Below, piece by piece: positions 24,111 through 37,661 of a DNA stretch of 64,000 bases; within the stretch, counting starts at the first letter, position 1; every line of letters begins with the position of its first letter. The notes under the pieces are model-generated. The model was not told the origin of the DNA. It worked only from the letters and a program-made list of their open reading frames with translations, and did not search any database. The position numbers and the translations under genes were made by a program. The DNA is taken from NCBI GenBank assembly GCA_024760905.1, contig CM045745.1, forward strand, positions 18,876,282 to 18,940,281, read 5' to 3'. The stretch is from Plotosus lineatus. Lineage: Eukaryota > Chordata > Actinopteri > Siluriformes > Plotosidae.

Positions 24111-24612
24111 TCACATTATATAATTATATAATATCCAAAATTATACAATACACAGTACTGCTTATTACAGACTATTCCTTATTAATAAATCATTATTTCC
24201 ACACAGTGAATAAATTACTTGTAAATGGAACACATGGTGAGGTCAAGCTTTAAATTTTAGATTCTACCATTTTAACACTGACAGTCAACTAATTAAATAC
24301 ATATATTATATTTTATAGCAATAGACTACTAATAGGACTCCCCTATTATGTCATATTTCATATTCAGTAAGTAAAGTCTCAAACTCAATATGCCTTATCA
24401 AAGGAAAAAAGGCTACTAATTTCTAATCTAGAGTCATAGTTATGTATTCACTGTCATTTAATTATCACAATAAACATTAACTTAATTCTTCCTTTGGATG
24501 GGGGCCAGTTATGTACTCTACTTATTGTGAGAGCTACTTGGCTTAGGTTTTGACTGTCCTTGAACTCTCAGTGCTTACCTAAAGTACTGGGTTTGGAGAG
24601 AGCGAGAGAGAG

Positions 24613-24668
<56 letters not shown>

Positions 24669-24974
24669 TTTCTTTTCGGCTTTGAATTTTATGAAAATGG
24701 AAGCTGTTAACTTACATTTTCATAGCCTGATTTTAAACATTCAGCAGAATGTCACTTATCAATATTGATTTTATGACATAATATAATAATAATGATATGT
24801 CCCAATTAGGTTATTAGCTGCAATTCATCATTTGGTAATCTTCAACTTTAGCAGACATTTTATATACTGTATGTTCTTTATTAACTCCACCAAAAACAAT
24901 TCAACTTTATTAAAATCCATTTACAACATGTAGTATACATGAATTAAAAAGACATGTAAAATATTTTAAAATTA
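24111..24974. other. Unassigned AT-rich sequence with a (GA)n tract
   Basis: (GA)n at 24601-24664. No gene recognised. Confidence 0.5.
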
Positions 24975-25313
24975 AATTAAACCCACATGATGGGTCTCTT
25001 CACTTCAGTTATCCCTTAACATCCAAGGATGTCGTTGGGGCGCCTTCATGGCGAGACTTGGGCTGATTTGGCCTGGCGGAGTCCATCCGTCTCCAGGTCG
25101 TAGAAAAATGCTGACGGCTTTGCAGCCTACTCTTTATGAGAGTCAGCAATGGTTCTTTTACATGTTTCTCACCATAGACAGTGAGAGACATCGCCTGCCT
25201 TTGATAACCCAGTTAGCTGCACTGGGGGGGACAGTGACAACCTTGTGGGGACTCGAACCCCCAATGTTAGAATCAGCGAGCCTGTGCCCTAACCACTAGA
25301 CCACCACTGCCCC
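24975..25313 (-). repeat. SINE-1 with tail C
   Basis: The minus strand shows the usual SINE-1 head (25240-25313) and body up to GCCGTCAGCATTTTTCT. It then joins a third, unrelated tail (CGACCTGGAGACGGATGGAC, CTTGGATGTTAAGGGATAAC, GAAGTGAAGAGACCCATCA). The junction is at the same body position as for tails A and B. Confidence 0.78.
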
Positions 25314-25496
25314 ATGATTGGTATAATAAAAATTAAAATACTAAAACATATAATGTCATCATCAATTGTTAATCAATTCTAAGATTAAGACTCTGTACAT
25401 TATCAATATCATTATGCCCTGTGTTTAAACTCCTGGTTCCTCTCAAGTACAGTGCAGCTGATCTGATCAGATTTACAGATAGTTTCACTCTTATCT
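25314..25496. other. Unassigned sequence
   Basis: No recognised feature. Confidence 0.35.
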
Positions 25497-26400
25497 AGTT
25501 CATTATAATACTAGAGTCAATTTGTTTCTTCTTTGAAAGTTTTGACCCGAGTTCAGAAATGAATCATTCTGCTTCTCTTCCATTACCTCCGTATGGTGTA
25601 AAGACGAGTGGTGTTAAGGATCCCTGTTCAATCTCTATTACACAACGATTGTATTCACACTTCTTCTCATTCTCATTTATGGTAAAATTGGTGCTGAGTT
25701 TTTGGTTGAGATGGCTCTTTGCAAAAGAATTAAACACCTTTCCTTACATCATAGAATGCCCATTGCCCTCTCTGTCAAAATCCTCTAGCACTGATGTCTA
25801 GTCTAGCTTTGTCTGTTGTATTGGTGCTCCCAGGGAATGTTTCTCTAGTTAATGGTTCAAGTGATGGTTCAACTTGTACATCATAACTGACATCTTTAAG
25901 TAAATATATGAAAAAATCTCGAACATTGTCATGTCGTCTGTGACCACCTTTCATACAAGTCATTGTGTGGTCTATGTCAAACCTCTTGCCACATGAACAC
26001 ATTGTTGGTAGAAACTTAGGTGACCATCAGTACCTAAGGTGAAGGGCATCAAAACACTATCTTTTGTTCAGATTGAAATGTTCTTACTTCAGTGGTAATG
26101 TAGATAACCAGATTGATGCACCTTTCATTCTACTTAGATCATTAGCTTGGCATTGTTCTTTGGTCATCTTTTGGTGGATTTGTTCTGATATGGTAATTTT
26201 AATACTCTTCTCTGGCACTGCTGATGATCTTTCTTGAACACTTGAGCTGTTCATTATCAATTGCTGCAGTGTTGTCCTGATTCTTGATGTGGTTAACAAG
26301 TTGTTGAGTTGACAAGCAGGAGTTTGAATATTCAAGGTCAGAAATATTTGAGAAGATTGGTATTGGTATATACTTTTCCCCGTGATCTCTCTGACTCTCA
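25497..26400 (-). pseudogene. Decayed gene with a CxCGK/Cys-His motif, probably from a mobile element
   Basis: The minus-strand pieces read in order: KGASIWLSTLPLK, then CSCGKRFDIDHTMTCMKGG, NVRDFFIYLLKDVSYDVQVE, ARLDISARGF, a stop, QRGQWAFYDVR, a frameshift, KSHLNQKLSTNF, and LTPLVFTPYGGNGREAE. I have seen this ordered motif set in repetitive proteins of cnidarians and fish but cannot name the family with certainty. The CxC...DHxxxC part could be a zinc knuckle. LDIS plus FYDVR could be a PD-(D/E)XK-like nuclease core, which is inference. At least two stops and one frameshift make it inactive. Its upstream end overlaps the arm of a hairpin. Confidence 0.6.
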
Positions 26401-26511
26401 ACTCTGTGCTGCACCAGATTCAGACAAGAGAGCACTTGAAACACAGAAATCAAACTAAAGCAGGATCTGGTGGAGCACAGAGCTGAGAGCCAGAGAGATC
26501 ACGGGGAAAAG
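26373..26511. repeat. 48-bp inverted repeat with 42-bp loop
   Basis: The left arm 26373-26421 (CTTTTCCCCGTGATCTCTCT start) and the right arm 26464-26511 (ends AGATCACGGGGAAAAG) are complementary with about four differences. It sits at the upstream end of the decayed Cys/His gene. Confidence 0.85.
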
Positions 26512-26699
26512 GAACGATCTTCTAGCACCGGGAAGAGCACTGCTAGTCTTTATAGAACACGATTAAATGGAATTATGTGTGTGTGTGTGTTTAGCACTCC
26601 ACCCTGCGTGTGAGAGCCACGCCCCTTTTCAACTCGCATTTCAACGCACAACTCTTTTGTGAGAGAGAACATAACACACTAAAATAAAAAACACAGAAA

Positions 26700-27317
26700 A
26701 GTTAAAGTATAAGAACAATAAAGATAAGATTTTTAACTTTTGTGGTGGTGAGCAGTTGGCATACGTAAATGTTGGACAGGAAGAGAAGCGGATTCCCTTC
26801 CATAGCAGCTTCAGTTAAATCAGCCAAAGGTGTTTTTTTTTCTTGCTACGGTTTTGCATGGATGACTCTTCTTCAGGATGTTCCTTTCTTCTCTTGAAGA
26901 ACATTTCTAACGTGGCTTGTTTCTGCCTTCTTTTCAAAACCTTACGGAAGTGGCTCATGACCTCACCTTTAAAGGTGTTCACAGCGCTGCTAGCGTTTTA
27001 CCTTAGCTTTAGTGCTTGTGGTACGTACATGGTACTGTATCAACAACTTCCGGGCTTCCCCAGGGCAGCTTTATTAGGGTGATACATAGTATCAACAACT
27101 TCTGGACTTCCACAGAACATGCATAGTATCAACAACTTCCGGACTTCTGGAAGTCACGCACTTTTACTCCCTCTCGGTCTTGTTTTTTCTCATGTGTTTC
27201 TGAGGTTCAACTTCTGGTTTTTGTTCGGTTTCCCGGATGGAAGAACTCACAGATTTTTTGTTCGGATTCCGATTTGTTCGGACTCTAGAGTGTTCGGATT
27301 CCGCGGCTCCACTGTAT
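26700..27317 (-). mobile_element. Pogo/Tigger-type element remnant
   Basis: Minus-strand residues near 26985-26830 read NTFKGEVMSHFRKVLKRRQK then QATLEMFFK, like the basic C-terminus of Tigger-type transposases. The right end on the minus strand begins TACAGTGGAGCCGCGGAATC, a plausible terminal repeat, and it interrupts the hAT remnant that follows. Near 27033, 27088 and 27124 there are three copies of a TATCAACAACTTCyGGaCTT unit. The left end was not found. Confidence 0.55.
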
Positions 27318-27906
27318 AGTGTTCTGGCCTGTGTACTGTTCCAAGCCAGTTGATATGATGCAAGAGTTATGGTCTCTGAGTGCTTCGTAAATTTTTGGAA
27401 AAACCATATTTGCTTTTCTGGCTGACTTTTCAAAGTGATCAACTTGAACTTGCAAAGTTCAGTACCTTCAAGAAATTTTTGGTCAAAGTTAGCATGCAGT
27501 GAGCTGAAGTGGTGCTGAAGATTTGAAGTTTGGAAATGTGCCAATCATGCCTGACATATAAGGCAGAATGTCTTTCCATTACATTCAAGAACAACAAAAA
27601 CTCTCCCACTCTGTTAAAAATGTCCTTTGTTCATCTTCATATTTTCATTTTGCTGTGCATTTTTGTACTGACATTTTAAGAGCAAATTTTACACAAATTG
27701 TTGACTGAAATGATCCAGCCCATACTAGGAAGCTTTGCAATATTTTCATTTCATGCACATAAGCATTTGGCAATCATACCACATTGAACTCAAGCGAAGC
27801 AAACACGCACATTAAAAAAAACACAAACTTTGATATGAACATAAGAGCTGTATGAAACTAGGCAAAGACCACATGCGGCTCGGAAGCCACGGGTTGGACA
27901 CACCTG
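27318..27906 (-). mobile_element. hAT-type transposon remnant (Charlie/GTF2IRD2-like)
   Basis: The minus strand carries FQTSNLQHHFSSLHANFDQK, KFKLITLKSQPEKQIWFFQK and ETITLASYQLAW, matching the N-terminal part of the hAT transposases related to GTF2IRD2-type proteins. The right end (minus strand CAGGTGTGTCCAACCCGTGG) fits a hAT terminal repeat that starts CAGG. The rest of the transposase is missing, and a pogo-type element lies immediately to the left. Confidence 0.65.
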
Positions 27907-28054
27907 GTCTATATTATTATCAGTTAGAGGAGGTTACCATGTGTGTTAAGGAGAGAGACAATTTTATGTCATTTTTGTTGCACATACCATTACAACAGGG
28001 GCACTGTGGTAAGACTAAGTGATTCGCATAGTTGTGATTCGCATAGTTTATTTG
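27907..28054. other. Unassigned sequence
   Basis: No recognised feature. A small GATTCGCATAGTT direct repeat lies at its right end. Confidence 0.35.
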
Positions 28055-28170
28055 GCATTTGTTTTACGCCGGATGCCCTTCCTGACGCAACCCTCTGCAT
28101 TTATCCGGGCTTGGGACCGGCGTGAGGGAGAGACACTGGTTTGTGCCCCCCCCTCACGGCTGCATTAAGA
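28055..28170 (-). repeat. LINE/SINE 3'-tail fragment (tail-B type)
   Basis: The minus strand contains GGGTTGCGTCAGGAAGGGCA followed by TCCGGCGTAAAAC, the same sequence seen in tail B of SINE-1. The flanks differ, so this is an independent fragment. Confidence 0.6.
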
Positions 28171-28965
28171 CTAAGAGTTATACCTGATGAAAAGATTCTG
28201 ATAATGGCAGGCCTACACTCAGGAAATGTCCTGGTGCTTCTGACGGATTGTCCACATGTTTCCCCTTTATATGATTAATAATTGCAGCAGCCATAAGATT
28301 CATGTACTTCTAATCTATGTTTCTGATGAGCTTGTGAATACCCAGTTCGCAGATCACTATGGGTGCTAAAGCAATACGGTACAATAAAGAAAGCAAACTG
28401 CACAGAAAAATGGCCCATGATCTCTGAATTGAACATTTTACTGAAATACATACTGACTTTTGTAAAGGTTAAATATTCAAGAAAGAAAGCTCTTTCAAGT
28501 CATTCTAATGCAGAATTACATTTTATCTGATTCAAATACAATTGTGAATAATATTGTGTATTATTTCCAAAGTCTTTCTGTACTGGCCCTTTTTCACATC
28601 CATTGAGTCTGCACGAATGCAACAATATTTAATGATAAGTTAAACTTGTACAATACATTGACCAATCTGTAGGAAGAAAACTCTGTCATTGTTGGCTGAG
28701 GAGGTTTGGCATGGACTCCAGAATACTCCCCAACTTTTTTGCACATTCAAGAGTATTCTCTCTGGCTGCATCACAACCTGGTATGGGAGACATAATGCTC
28801 TGGAGTGCAAAGTTCAACAAAGGGTGGTCAGGTCAATCTTGATGACGCCAAAATCACAATCATAATCATTTGCAAAAATCAGAGATACAATTTTATGGCC
28901 ACCAAACCTGAACCTCTCAATGCCTAGAAATTATATCCATGAATATCATTAACAGGACTCATGAC
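28171..28965. other. Unassigned sequence
   Basis: Low-repeat, AT-rich, with no coding signal. Confidence 0.4.
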
Positions 28966-29795
28966 AAAGGACAGCTTTGGCGGAGTCCAACATCCGCTGG
29001 CCACAAATACCAACAAAGCACTGGCTCCAGAATTAGACCAAACAACCCATTGAAAAGTGTACGGCGTACCATATTCTCAGAGATATTGGGTAAACTCCCA
29101 TGTTCCCTCCAAGATCCTATACAGGATACACAGAATTTGTAGAGCTGGTCAAGAGTGCTGCAGCTCAGATGAAAACCACACTGTTCCTCCTGAATCCGAG
29201 GTCAACCATTGGTCAGATCCCCCTCTGCAGTACTTTTGAGCAGACTTTCCCTGGTAGGCTGAGAAGTGTGACTCCATAATGGTAGGAATGGACTCTTCAG
29301 TCCCCCTTTGTAAAAAGGGAACTAACACTCTGATTTGCAAATCCAGAGGTACGGCCCACGATGACCACATGATGTTGCAGGCCCCACTCCGCACTCCCAG
29401 ACTTTTCCTTTTTCACATCGGGTGTGGTGATGGAATTGAGGAGGTCCTCAAAGTATGCCTTGCACCACTTGACAACCGCCACAGTTGAGGAAACTCCCCA
29501 CGTTCACTGTAAACATTGTTTGTAGAGGACTGTCCCTCATACATTGAACAGTGGTCCAAAACCTTTTCAAGACTCTCATCAAACTCCTCCCACACCTGAA
29601 AATTTGCATCAGTGTCAGCACAGGTGGCACCACAGTTGGCCGCCTCAATAATAGAGACATAGACCATGGCCCATTCAGACTCTATGTTCCTGGCATCCAT
29701 TGAGATGTGGTTGTGGCTCTGCTAGAGGTGGGAGTTAGAGGCCATTTTGACAGGAAACTTCCGCAAATGTTCTGGTCTGGAGGGCCTACACACAC
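28966..29795 (-). pseudogene. Rex3-like retrotransposon fragment
   Basis: The minus strand, from high to low coordinates, has NIESEWAMVYVSIIEAANCG, KWCKAYFEDLLNSITTPD, and then the RT part with LFTKGD and the downstream GVTLLSLPG-like stretch. At the left end comes the complement of the segment just after the RT core (TTTGGCGGAGTCCAACATCC). There are several frameshifts, and both ends are truncated. Confidence 0.8.
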
Positions 29796-29845
29796 ACACG
29801 CACTTTGGCTTATATTTTTAATTTATTTTAATGATTCATTCATTT

Positions 29846-29957
29846 ATTTTGTCAACTGCTTAATCCTAATTAGGGTCGCAGGGAGGCTGGTGCCCATCTC
29901 AGCCGACTCTGGGCAGGGGCAGGGTACACCCTGGACAGCTCACCAGGCTATCACAAT
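29846..29957 (-). repeat. SINE tail-A fragment
   Basis: Tail A only (minus strand: CTGGTGAGCTGTCCAGGGTG to CCCTAATTAGGATTAAGCAG). The rest of the SINE is missing, so I cannot say which family it came from. Confidence 0.75.
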
Positions 29958-30247
29958 TATTTTAAATAAATAGCTTTAAATTTTTACTTGCAAAATGTTG
30001 CCTTATGTGCAATTTTTGTTTCTTATGTGCAATATTGAGGGGCCGCTGAGTCCAAAAATCCCGTTGCCTTTTGTGATGTTCCATCGTTATCTGTATATGA
30101 CAAGAAAACTTGAAACTGTACTCTAAGTCAGTTCTGGTTATTTGAGCAGTGCCTTGTGCTGCAGTGAGCTAGTAAAATCTATTTAGAGAGGGAGACTGCC
30201 ATACACTTTTTAAAAAAAGCAAGCTATAAAAATAACTTTCAAATTAT

Positions 30248-30252
<5 letters not shown>

Positions 30253-30337
<85 letters not shown>
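30253..30337. repeat. (CT)n(GT)n microsatellite
   Basis: About 20 CT units followed by about 22 GT units. Confidence 0.95.
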
Positions 30338-30338
<1 letters not shown>

Positions 30339-31126
30339 AATAAATATTAACATATACTACATGAAAGGGGCTTGTTTCACTATGTGAAAGATAATAGGCA
30401 TAATCCAATTGGCTCATCCTTCAATTGGAACGGTGATCAAGGACTCTTTTTGATATGTTCATTGATACTGAAATCCCAAAATTCAGCAATATATGAGTCC
30501 ACAAAATATAAAGGTATGTACTATTCTTTCAATTGTTTTAAAAAAAGTAAGGACTTTGAATCATGCAGCATGTATAAGCATTGTAATGGAGTAGGTAACA
30601 TGATCTTTGTCACTCAAACACAAGCTAACACAAGTCAGTGTGTTCTTAGTTCCAGTCCCATGTAGGGGTTACATAAGTAAGGGCATTCAGGGTAAAACTG
30701 TGCTGAGTCAAATATGACAATTTAAAACAGAAACTGTTGGCCAGTAGGGTACAGGTGGAAATTGACTTGCTCTTGAGCTAAGGAAAAGGAGAAAAAAAAA
30801 GAGAAAAGTTGCATGTAATCCTGGAAAAAGACCTCGTCAGGAGAGTGTTGTAAAAGAAGTAAAAAAGGTAGAATGGAGTGATGAGTGTCATACTATAAAT
30901 TAAAGAGCTGATGCTGCATATCATTAGTGCATGTATCCCACAAGTAGACTGTGCGACAAGAAGTATGGCTTATAGAGGGAGTTAGTTGAAGTGGTTAAGA
31001 GTTTTCTCAAGATTAACGAGTGGGAATTGGAGCAGACCTCAATGGGTATGCTGGTGAGGTGTACAGCGATGATGAGGAAGCGATGGTGAGATACAATGTC
31101 AGGAAGACGAATGCTGAAGAATGCTA
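30338..31126. other. Unassigned sequence
   Basis: No recognised repeat. A 97-codon open frame at 30372-30665 has no recognisable domain. Confidence 0.4.
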
Positions 31127-31347
31127 AAGCCGCTTAATCCTAGTTAGAGTCATGGAGAGGCTAGCACCCATTTCAGCTGACTTTGGGCAAGGGCGAGGTA
31201 CAACCTGGAAGCTCGTCAGGCCATCGTAGGGTAAACATTCACACAACCATTCACACTCACACGTAGGGGTGATATGGAACAGCTAATTAGCCTCCTGAGT
31301 ATTAGCCTACTGTGCATGGATGGTGGGAGGAAACCGGGCTGCAGGTT
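31127..31347 (-). repeat. SINE-2 fragment with tail A
   Basis: The minus strand shows part of the SINE-2 body (CCTGCAGCCCGGTTTCCTCC) and then tail A (CCTAGGATTAAGCGG-like). The head is missing. Confidence 0.7.
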
Positions 31348-31454
31348 GTAGTTAATTTTGCAAAAATAATATAAATACCAATGTCATTTTATGAAATATA
31401 AAAGTGGGAAAAGGGTGCAGTATGTTCAGTACAGTGCTCTAGTGACTGTATGTG

Positions 31455-31556
31455 GAAGTGTGGCAGTGGTTGCACAGTGGGTCCTTGTGTAAAACTCTCA
31501 ACCCCAAATGCTCATTTGTAAGCTGCTTGGGATAAGGGTGTCTGCTAGAAATGCAT
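31455..31556 (+). repeat. Fragment of another SINE with an L2-like tail
   Basis: GTAAGCTGCTTGGGATAAGG followed by GTGTCTGCTAGAAATGC matches the widespread fish SINE/L2 3' end (GTAAGTCGCTyTGGATAAGrG). The upstream part is worn. Confidence 0.6.
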
Positions 31557-31606
31557 GCCAGTGATAGAGAATAGTATTTTAGTGTTAGATCAGATGGTAC
31601 TCATTA

Positions 31607-31950
31607 TTCAGTTCATTTTCTGTAATCGCTTAATCCTACTTAGGGTCAAGGGGAGTCTGGTGCCCATCCCAGCCGACTCCGGTTGGGGGCAGAGTACACC
31701 CTGGACAGCTCGCCAGGCCATCGCAGGGCAAAACCATGCTGACAGCTTTGCAGCTACTTTAGTCGAAAGTCAGCAATGGTTCTTTTACATGAATCTCACA
31801 CCATAGACAGTGAGAGACATGGCCGGCCTTTGATAACCCAGTTAGCTGCACTAGGGGAGACAGTGACAACCTGTGGCGAGTGTGGCTTGAACCCCCAAGC
31901 TTAGGATCAGTGATCCAGCACTTTTTACCACCAGGCCACCACTGCCTAGC
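31607..31950 (-). repeat. SINE-1 with tail A, perfect target duplication
   Basis: A complete minus-strand copy. The direct repeat CAGATGGTACTCATTA at 31591-31606 and 31951-31966 (16 of 16) shows a fairly recent retroposition. Confidence 0.93.
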
Positions 31951-31966
31951 CAGATGGTACTCATTA

Positions 31967-34798
<2,832 letters not shown>

Positions 34799-34959
34799 TA
34801 TACAGTGATCCCTCATTACTTCACGCTTCAATTCATAATTTTTTTTTTTTAATATTCATCGAATTAAAAAATAAGGAAGTTAAGGAAGACTAGGGGAAAA
34901 GTTAAGGAAAATGCCACAAAAACAAGGCCAATTATACGAAAAAAAAAACCAACCCTAAA

Positions 34960-36590
34960 GGTTTTAAACATCGATCCATGATGCTACGCTACTCAAAGCT
35001 TGATTAGCGTCTTTATAATCAGCAGCTTGTGGTTGTTATTGCTTCGTGCCTAGTCTGCATCATGAGCAGGTATCTCAGGGTCTTTAGCGTTTCGCCCTAA
35101 AACCTGTACGCTTCACCTGAGTGGGGCAGCAAAGACAAAATACTGTCTTCACCTGCAGGCTGGCTTCTGGTTGATTGTAGAGGTCTTCTAACATGCATCC
35201 ACACACTACTGTCCTGGCTTGTAATTAACTGTGGTCCAATTCTCTCTCCTCTTGATCCACAGCCACCTTGAGCATGTCTCTGCTGAAGCAGCTATGGTCT
35301 TTATCGCCTTCTTTGTGGCGGTTGTGCAGTAAGTTTCTTGTAGATGTTGCAACAAAACCCCTGCATCCAACCTCTATTGGCATCAGACTTGCTTTCCACC
35401 CTTTCATGCAAGCTTCATCTACCAAGTCCTGGTATTTTGCGGCTTTCAGTTCGTGTGAGATGTCAAGTCTATCCTCCCAGGGAACTGTAAGCTCGATTAT
35501 GTGGATGGCTTTCGTTTCTCGAGATAATAGCAGCATATCTGGGCGCACCTGAGTAACTGCTATATCTTCTGGAAATTTCAACTTCCTCTGCACATCCACA
35601 AGAAGCTGCCAGTCGGAGGCTGGAGACAGGACTGAGCCTCTAGTTGCGGGCTTGCTCGGCTTGGTCTTCATCTCTCCTTCTTTCAGGAATTGGATGGGTT
35701 TTCCTGTATCCTGAATATTTTGATGGTTGACTTCCAGTCTGCGCTGGTCCACCACTATGGCAATCTCTCTTAAGACAGTGTCATGCCTCCATCGGTACCT
35801 CCCCTCTCCCAGAGCCTTAGGACATGCTGAGAGGATGTGATTCAGGGAGCAGTTGTTTCCTTTACACAGAGGGCATGAGTCGTCCTCCTCTTTTCCCCAA
35901 AGCCGCAAGTTCGAAGGTGTAGGAAGCAGGTCTGACACAGCACGTAGTAGGAAGCTAAGCTGACCTTGATCAGTGTTCCACAGTTCCTTCCATGTGAATG
36001 GGCGCTGGATGGCTGATTCCCATTTGGTCCAGCTGCCTTGGCTTCCTAACCCCACTGCTCTGACAAACCTGGTGTATTCCGCTTCTTTTCTAGTTTGTTG
36101 CACAATCATATCTCTTCTTGTTCGGTCATCTGCTGTGCTCCATCGCTTACCCTCGTAGTTGCCAAGGCCTAATCTTCCTTTGCAAACTGTTCCCACCAGC
36201 TCTTGATGACGCAGGTCCTCCTCTGCCACTTGGACTGCTTTGCGAGGATTCCATTTTCTACCAGCCTTCACAGTTTCCCCTGCTTGCTGCACTACTGTGT
36301 CCTTGAACAAACGTAGGGTAGAAATGGCCCTAACTTTTGCAGTCTGAAATTCTTCAATCACAGATGACAGAGGCAAACTTAGCTTAGCTGACCTGCTGTA
36401 AAGATTTACAGTGCTGTAGCTTGGTGGAACTCCCAGCCACTTACGCAGAAATCTGCTGCACAGTCGTTCCATTGACTCCACTGTAGAGAAGGCCATGTCG
36501 TAGAGCAGGAATGGCCACTGCAGTCTAGGGATAATACCGTACTGGAAGCATCATGCTTTGAAGCGGCCTTGAAGATAACTTCCATCTATA
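34960..36590 (-). mobile_element. HERO/R2-like non-LTR retrotransposon, 5'-truncated
   Basis: The 3' part of a retrotransposon that uses a restriction-like endonuclease. The minus-strand frame extends above the ATG at 36496 as CFQYGIIPRLQWPFLLYD, after one in-frame TGA. The 3' UTR is at about 34960-35224. A CTAAA at 34955-34959 and 36591-36595 may be the target duplication. The host sequence is the pogo MITE. Confidence 0.85.
35225..36496 (-). CDS. C-terminal part of a restriction-like-endonuclease retrotransposon polyprotein
   Basis: A 423-codon uninterrupted frame, the longest believable coding signal in the window. It starts inside the element, so the ATG at 36496 is an internal Met and the reverse transcriptase domain is missing. 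Residues 1-45 (MERLCSRFLRKWLGVPPSYS and on) match the post-RT region of HERO-like elements. Residues 208-225 hold a CCHC zinc finger (CPLC, then H, then C). Residues 317-345 hold the restriction-like nuclease core (RPD, then IELTVPWED), followed by KYQDLV and VEVGCRGF-type motifs (here IEVGCRGF). In R2-clade elements this nuclease nicks the target DNA to prime reverse transcription. It has no obvious promoter and is probably not functional, but it is surprisingly undamaged. Confidence 0.88.
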   Translation of the reverse strand: MAFSTVESMERLCSRFLRKWLGVPPSYSTVNLYSRSAKLSLPLSSVIEEFQTAKVRAISTLRLFKDTVVQQAGETVKAGRKWNPRKAVQVAEEDLRHQELVGTVCKGRLGLGNYEGKRWSTADDRTRRDMIVQQTRKEAEYTRFVRAVGLGSQGSWTKWESAIQRPFTWKELWNTDQGQLSFLLRAVSDLLPTPSNLRLWGKEEDDSCPLCKGNNCSLNHILSACPKALGEGRYRWRHDTVLREIAIVVDQRRLEVNHQNIQDTGKPIQFLKEGEMKTKPSKPATRGSVLSPASDWQLLVDVQRKLKFPEDIAVTQVRPDMLLLSRETKAIHIIELTVPWEDRLDISHELKAAKYQDLVDEACMKGWKASLMPIEVGCRGFVATSTRNLLHNRHKEGDKDHSCFSRDMLKVAVDQEERELDHS

Positions 36591-36937
36591 CTAAACAAAC
36601 ACAAAACAAACAACAACTCAAAACCTCCCATCAACACTAGCTACATATTTGTGAGAGGCACATCTGAGTGTGTGCACGAGCATCTGCGTGTGTGCACGCG
36701 TGTGTCTGTATGTGTGTGTATTTATATTTTATTTACATCTTATGCATTATTTTCCAGTGTTTAATTGTTATTGTAAGCATTTATAGCATTGAATATGTAT
36801 TATTGATATTATATACACATATTTCCGTCAGTCGGGGGTGGGTGGGTGTGTGTGATTCTACTTAACGGAATTCGGTGGTCATGGGGGATCTCGGTCCCAA
36901 TTAACTGCGGAAAGTGAGGGATCCCTGTATGTATATA

Positions 36938-37661
36938 CCGTATTTCATGTGATAAGCGCCCAGGGTGCTTAAAAATTGGAGTGGGTGGGCACTTATTTAA
37001 ATACTTACCAGCGGAGTGGAACTGTAAGTGCTTATTACCATCGAGGTGGAAAACAAGAATAAAACTTAACAATAAAAGAGTTTGAGTGGTATTTGTGTTC
37101 TTCATTTTGTGCTGCCAACCAAACAACTTAAATGAAAGCTAAATATAAACAGAAAACAGCATAACTTAAAAAAAAGACTTTTCCTTCCCTTACTTTTCCC
37201 TCTCGGTGCTTTTCCTTTAAACATTTCCTTTAAACATTTTCCCAAGTAAAATGAGCCAATCAACACGAATGTAAAGTTTAGCCCATGGCACGTTGAACCA
37301 ATCAACAGGATTGTCAACTTTAGCATATGGCAGGGTGAACCAATCAACATGAACATAAACAAAAGCACATGGCCAGGAATGTCTTTAAATTTATGAAGTT
37401 AGCAAGCAGGAGAATCAGGTGAAAAATACTTGTCATCACTTTCTGATAGGTCCATATCTGGCTCATCGCTCCATTTATTCAGAGCATCCCATAGTTTTGC
37501 TGTACCAGTTTCCAATGGATCATCAGTTGTTGGAAATTTAGCAAGAGAACACAGCAAAATATTTTCCTGTTTTTTTTAAAGCACTGCGAAACAATGAAAT
37601 GCGTTGTTACTGATGAACATGATAGACATTTCCCAATGGCAGGGGGTCTTGAAATACCGTG
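36938..37661. mobile_element. Possible terminal-inverted-repeat element
   Basis: The left side begins CCGTATTTCATGTGATAAGC, then GCCCAGGGTGCTT, resembling known fish transposon ends. The possible right end on the minus strand is CGGTATTTCAAG. The match is short, so the assignment is weak. The interior contains a tandem repeat. Confidence 0.35.
37254..37375 (+). repeat. Three copies of a 42-bp tandem repeat
   Basis: Units start at about 37254, 37297 and 37339, each with CCAATCAACA...TTTAGC...ATGGCA. CCAAT-type motifs recur once per unit. A small CCTTTAAACATTT duplication lies just upstream. Confidence 0.75.

Larger units (their letters stand above)
34803..36927. mobile_element. Pogo/Tigger-type MITE, copy 2, split by a HERO-like retrotransposon
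   Basis: Left end CAGTGATCCCTCATTACTTC, right end on the minus strand CAGGGATCCCTCACTTTCCG. TA lies at 34801-34802 and 36928-36929. By comparison with copy 3 (54698-55182), the left 150 bp and right 335 bp are MITE, and 34960-36590 is foreign. Confidence 0.85.

Noticed and set aside
26843..27082. 79-codon plus-strand frame with a hydrophobic stretch
   Set aside because: The opposite strand carries the recognisable Tigger-like C-terminus, so this is its shadow.
35268..35552. Plus-strand frames opposite the HERO-like gene
   Set aside because: They are shadows of the 423-codon minus-strand frame, which has recognisable motifs.
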